Below the pieces are notes generated by a model. The model searched no databases and was not told the DNA's origin. It saw only the letters and a program-made list of their open reading frames with translations. 37,323 bases of DNA from DATKXU01 sp035528905 (GTDB lineage Bacteria > Armatimonadota > UBA5829 > DTJY01), in contig DATKXU010000018.1 in assembly GCA_035528905.1 (NCBI GenBank), positions 1 to 37,323 on the forward strand. The letters are read 5' to 3'. The number at the start of each line of letters is the position of its first letter. Positions within the stretch are counted from its first letter, which is position 1. A program made the translations under genes and the position numbers. This document shows positions 36,835-37,323 of this stretch, in pieces.

Positions 36835-37323
36835 TTATTCCGGCCACGTTTCCGGTAAGGTGATGGTGCCCAGTGGTTTCTCCACCGCACGCAGCTTCAT
36901 CTCGATGGCGACCGTTGTGCCTGTCGGTCCTGTCGCCAGGTAGACCTTATCGGCGATAGAGAGCATCGCCTTGTAGCCCATCCCAAGGGAAGCGGTGGTG
37001 GAGTACCCCGCCCGCAGTACCGCCTCGGGCAAAGTCAAGGCCTCGATGCCCGGACCCCGGTCAGAGACCACAAACAGCAGGCTGTCGTCCTTCCGGTGCA
37101 GGGATGCCGTGCCGCCGCCTGCGTGTTTGAACGCATTGGTAACGGCCTCCCCGACGGCAAGTATGAAGTCATGGATCCTCTTCTCGTCCATCCCTATTGA
37201 CCGGGCGGCTGGGGCCACAGCGTGCCTGATCGAACCCAAGTCCTCTGCGCTGACGATGTTCCACGATCCTGTGGAAGGGCCCATGAGCTTGTGTATCTCA
37301 TCTCGTTCGGTTATCACCAGCTT
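36835..37323 (-). CDS. GHKL ATPase-domain protein, RsbW/RsbT-like (5' end cut by window)
   Basis: At least 160 residues of a histidine-kinase-like ATP-binding domain of the anti-sigma/serine kinase type. The N box is 'GEAVTNAFKHAG', the G1 box 'SDRGPGI' and the G2 box 'LGMGYKAML', followed by the closing strand 'TGTTVAIEM'. Such proteins act as switch kinases on anti-anti-sigma factors or stressosome partners. A GTG start is possible at 37317, but two more codons (Lys, Leu) remain open to the edge, and the initial 'KLVITERDEIHKL' looks like the inside of a protein, so the start is probably outside the window. No partner gene is in view. Confidence 0.82.
   Translation of the reverse strand, partial: KLVITERDEIHKLMGPSTGSWNIVSAEDLGSIRHAVAPAARSIGMDEKRIHDFILAVGEAVTNAFKHAGGGTASLHRKDDSLLFVVSDRGPGIEALTLPEAVLRAGYSTTASLGMGYKAMLSIADKVYLATGPTGTTVAIEMKLRAVEKPLGTITLPETWPE

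Overview
The window looks like chromosomal DNA of a GC-rich, free-living, carbohydrate-degrading bacterium, most likely from Armatimonadota or a neighbouring lineage. This is inferred from gene content: an H-X9-DG-type prepilin, a GH27/GH20/sulfatase glycan set, PEP-CTERM sorting, a copper-amine-oxidase-N/AMIN/Amidase_3 cell-wall amidase, and an amidase-gerM-murI-rph operon that resembles the racE-gerM-rph gene order of Bacillus. No taxonomic marker was searched.

Region 1 (1-7.1 kb): the tail of a Cys-rich protein, a membrane-anchored TPR-like protein, a Gfo/Idh/MocA oxidoreductase, and two tandem secreted NPCBM-Ig-GH27 alpha-galactosidases that share long stretches of identical DNA. Region 2 (7.2-20.0 kb): housekeeping and glycan genes. 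It holds rpoZ with an unusual acidic repeat tail, dnaJ, prmA, a DsrE/YedF-like protein, a GH20 hexosaminidase carrying an in-frame palindromic-repeat insertion, a sulfatase, a secreted parallel beta-helix protein, and the tight minus-strand operon amidase-gerM-murI-rph (cell-wall remodelling, D-glutamate supply and RNA 3' processing). The intergenic DNA between 9.2 and 12.8 kb carries short tandem arrays of 6-8 bp period.

Region 3 (20.1-32.6 kb) is an accessory block. It contains a frameshifted membrane gene, three toxin-antitoxin modules (HicBA; AbrB/PIN; MNT/HEPN type VII), a PEP-CTERM protein behind a consensus sigma-54 promoter, a large six-hairpin-type glycosidase, and two adjacent secreted proteins sharing a HEAT-like module, one with a TolB-like propeller and one with a (beta/alpha)-type domain plus an M23 endopeptidase. 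Its intergenic spaces are marked by a same-orientation dispersed repeat (six copies, plus one related hairpin) that I did not see in 1-20 kb. The block ends exactly at the 3' end of the tmRNA gene, a classical integration site, although no integrase is visible.

Region 4 (32.6-37.3 kb): ssrA (tmRNA, tag AKPINGTANYALAA), a prepilin-type protein, a CopB-type copper ATPase with a periodic histidine comb, a small membrane protein, and the start-side-truncated gene of a GHKL/RsbW-like ATP-binding protein at the right edge.
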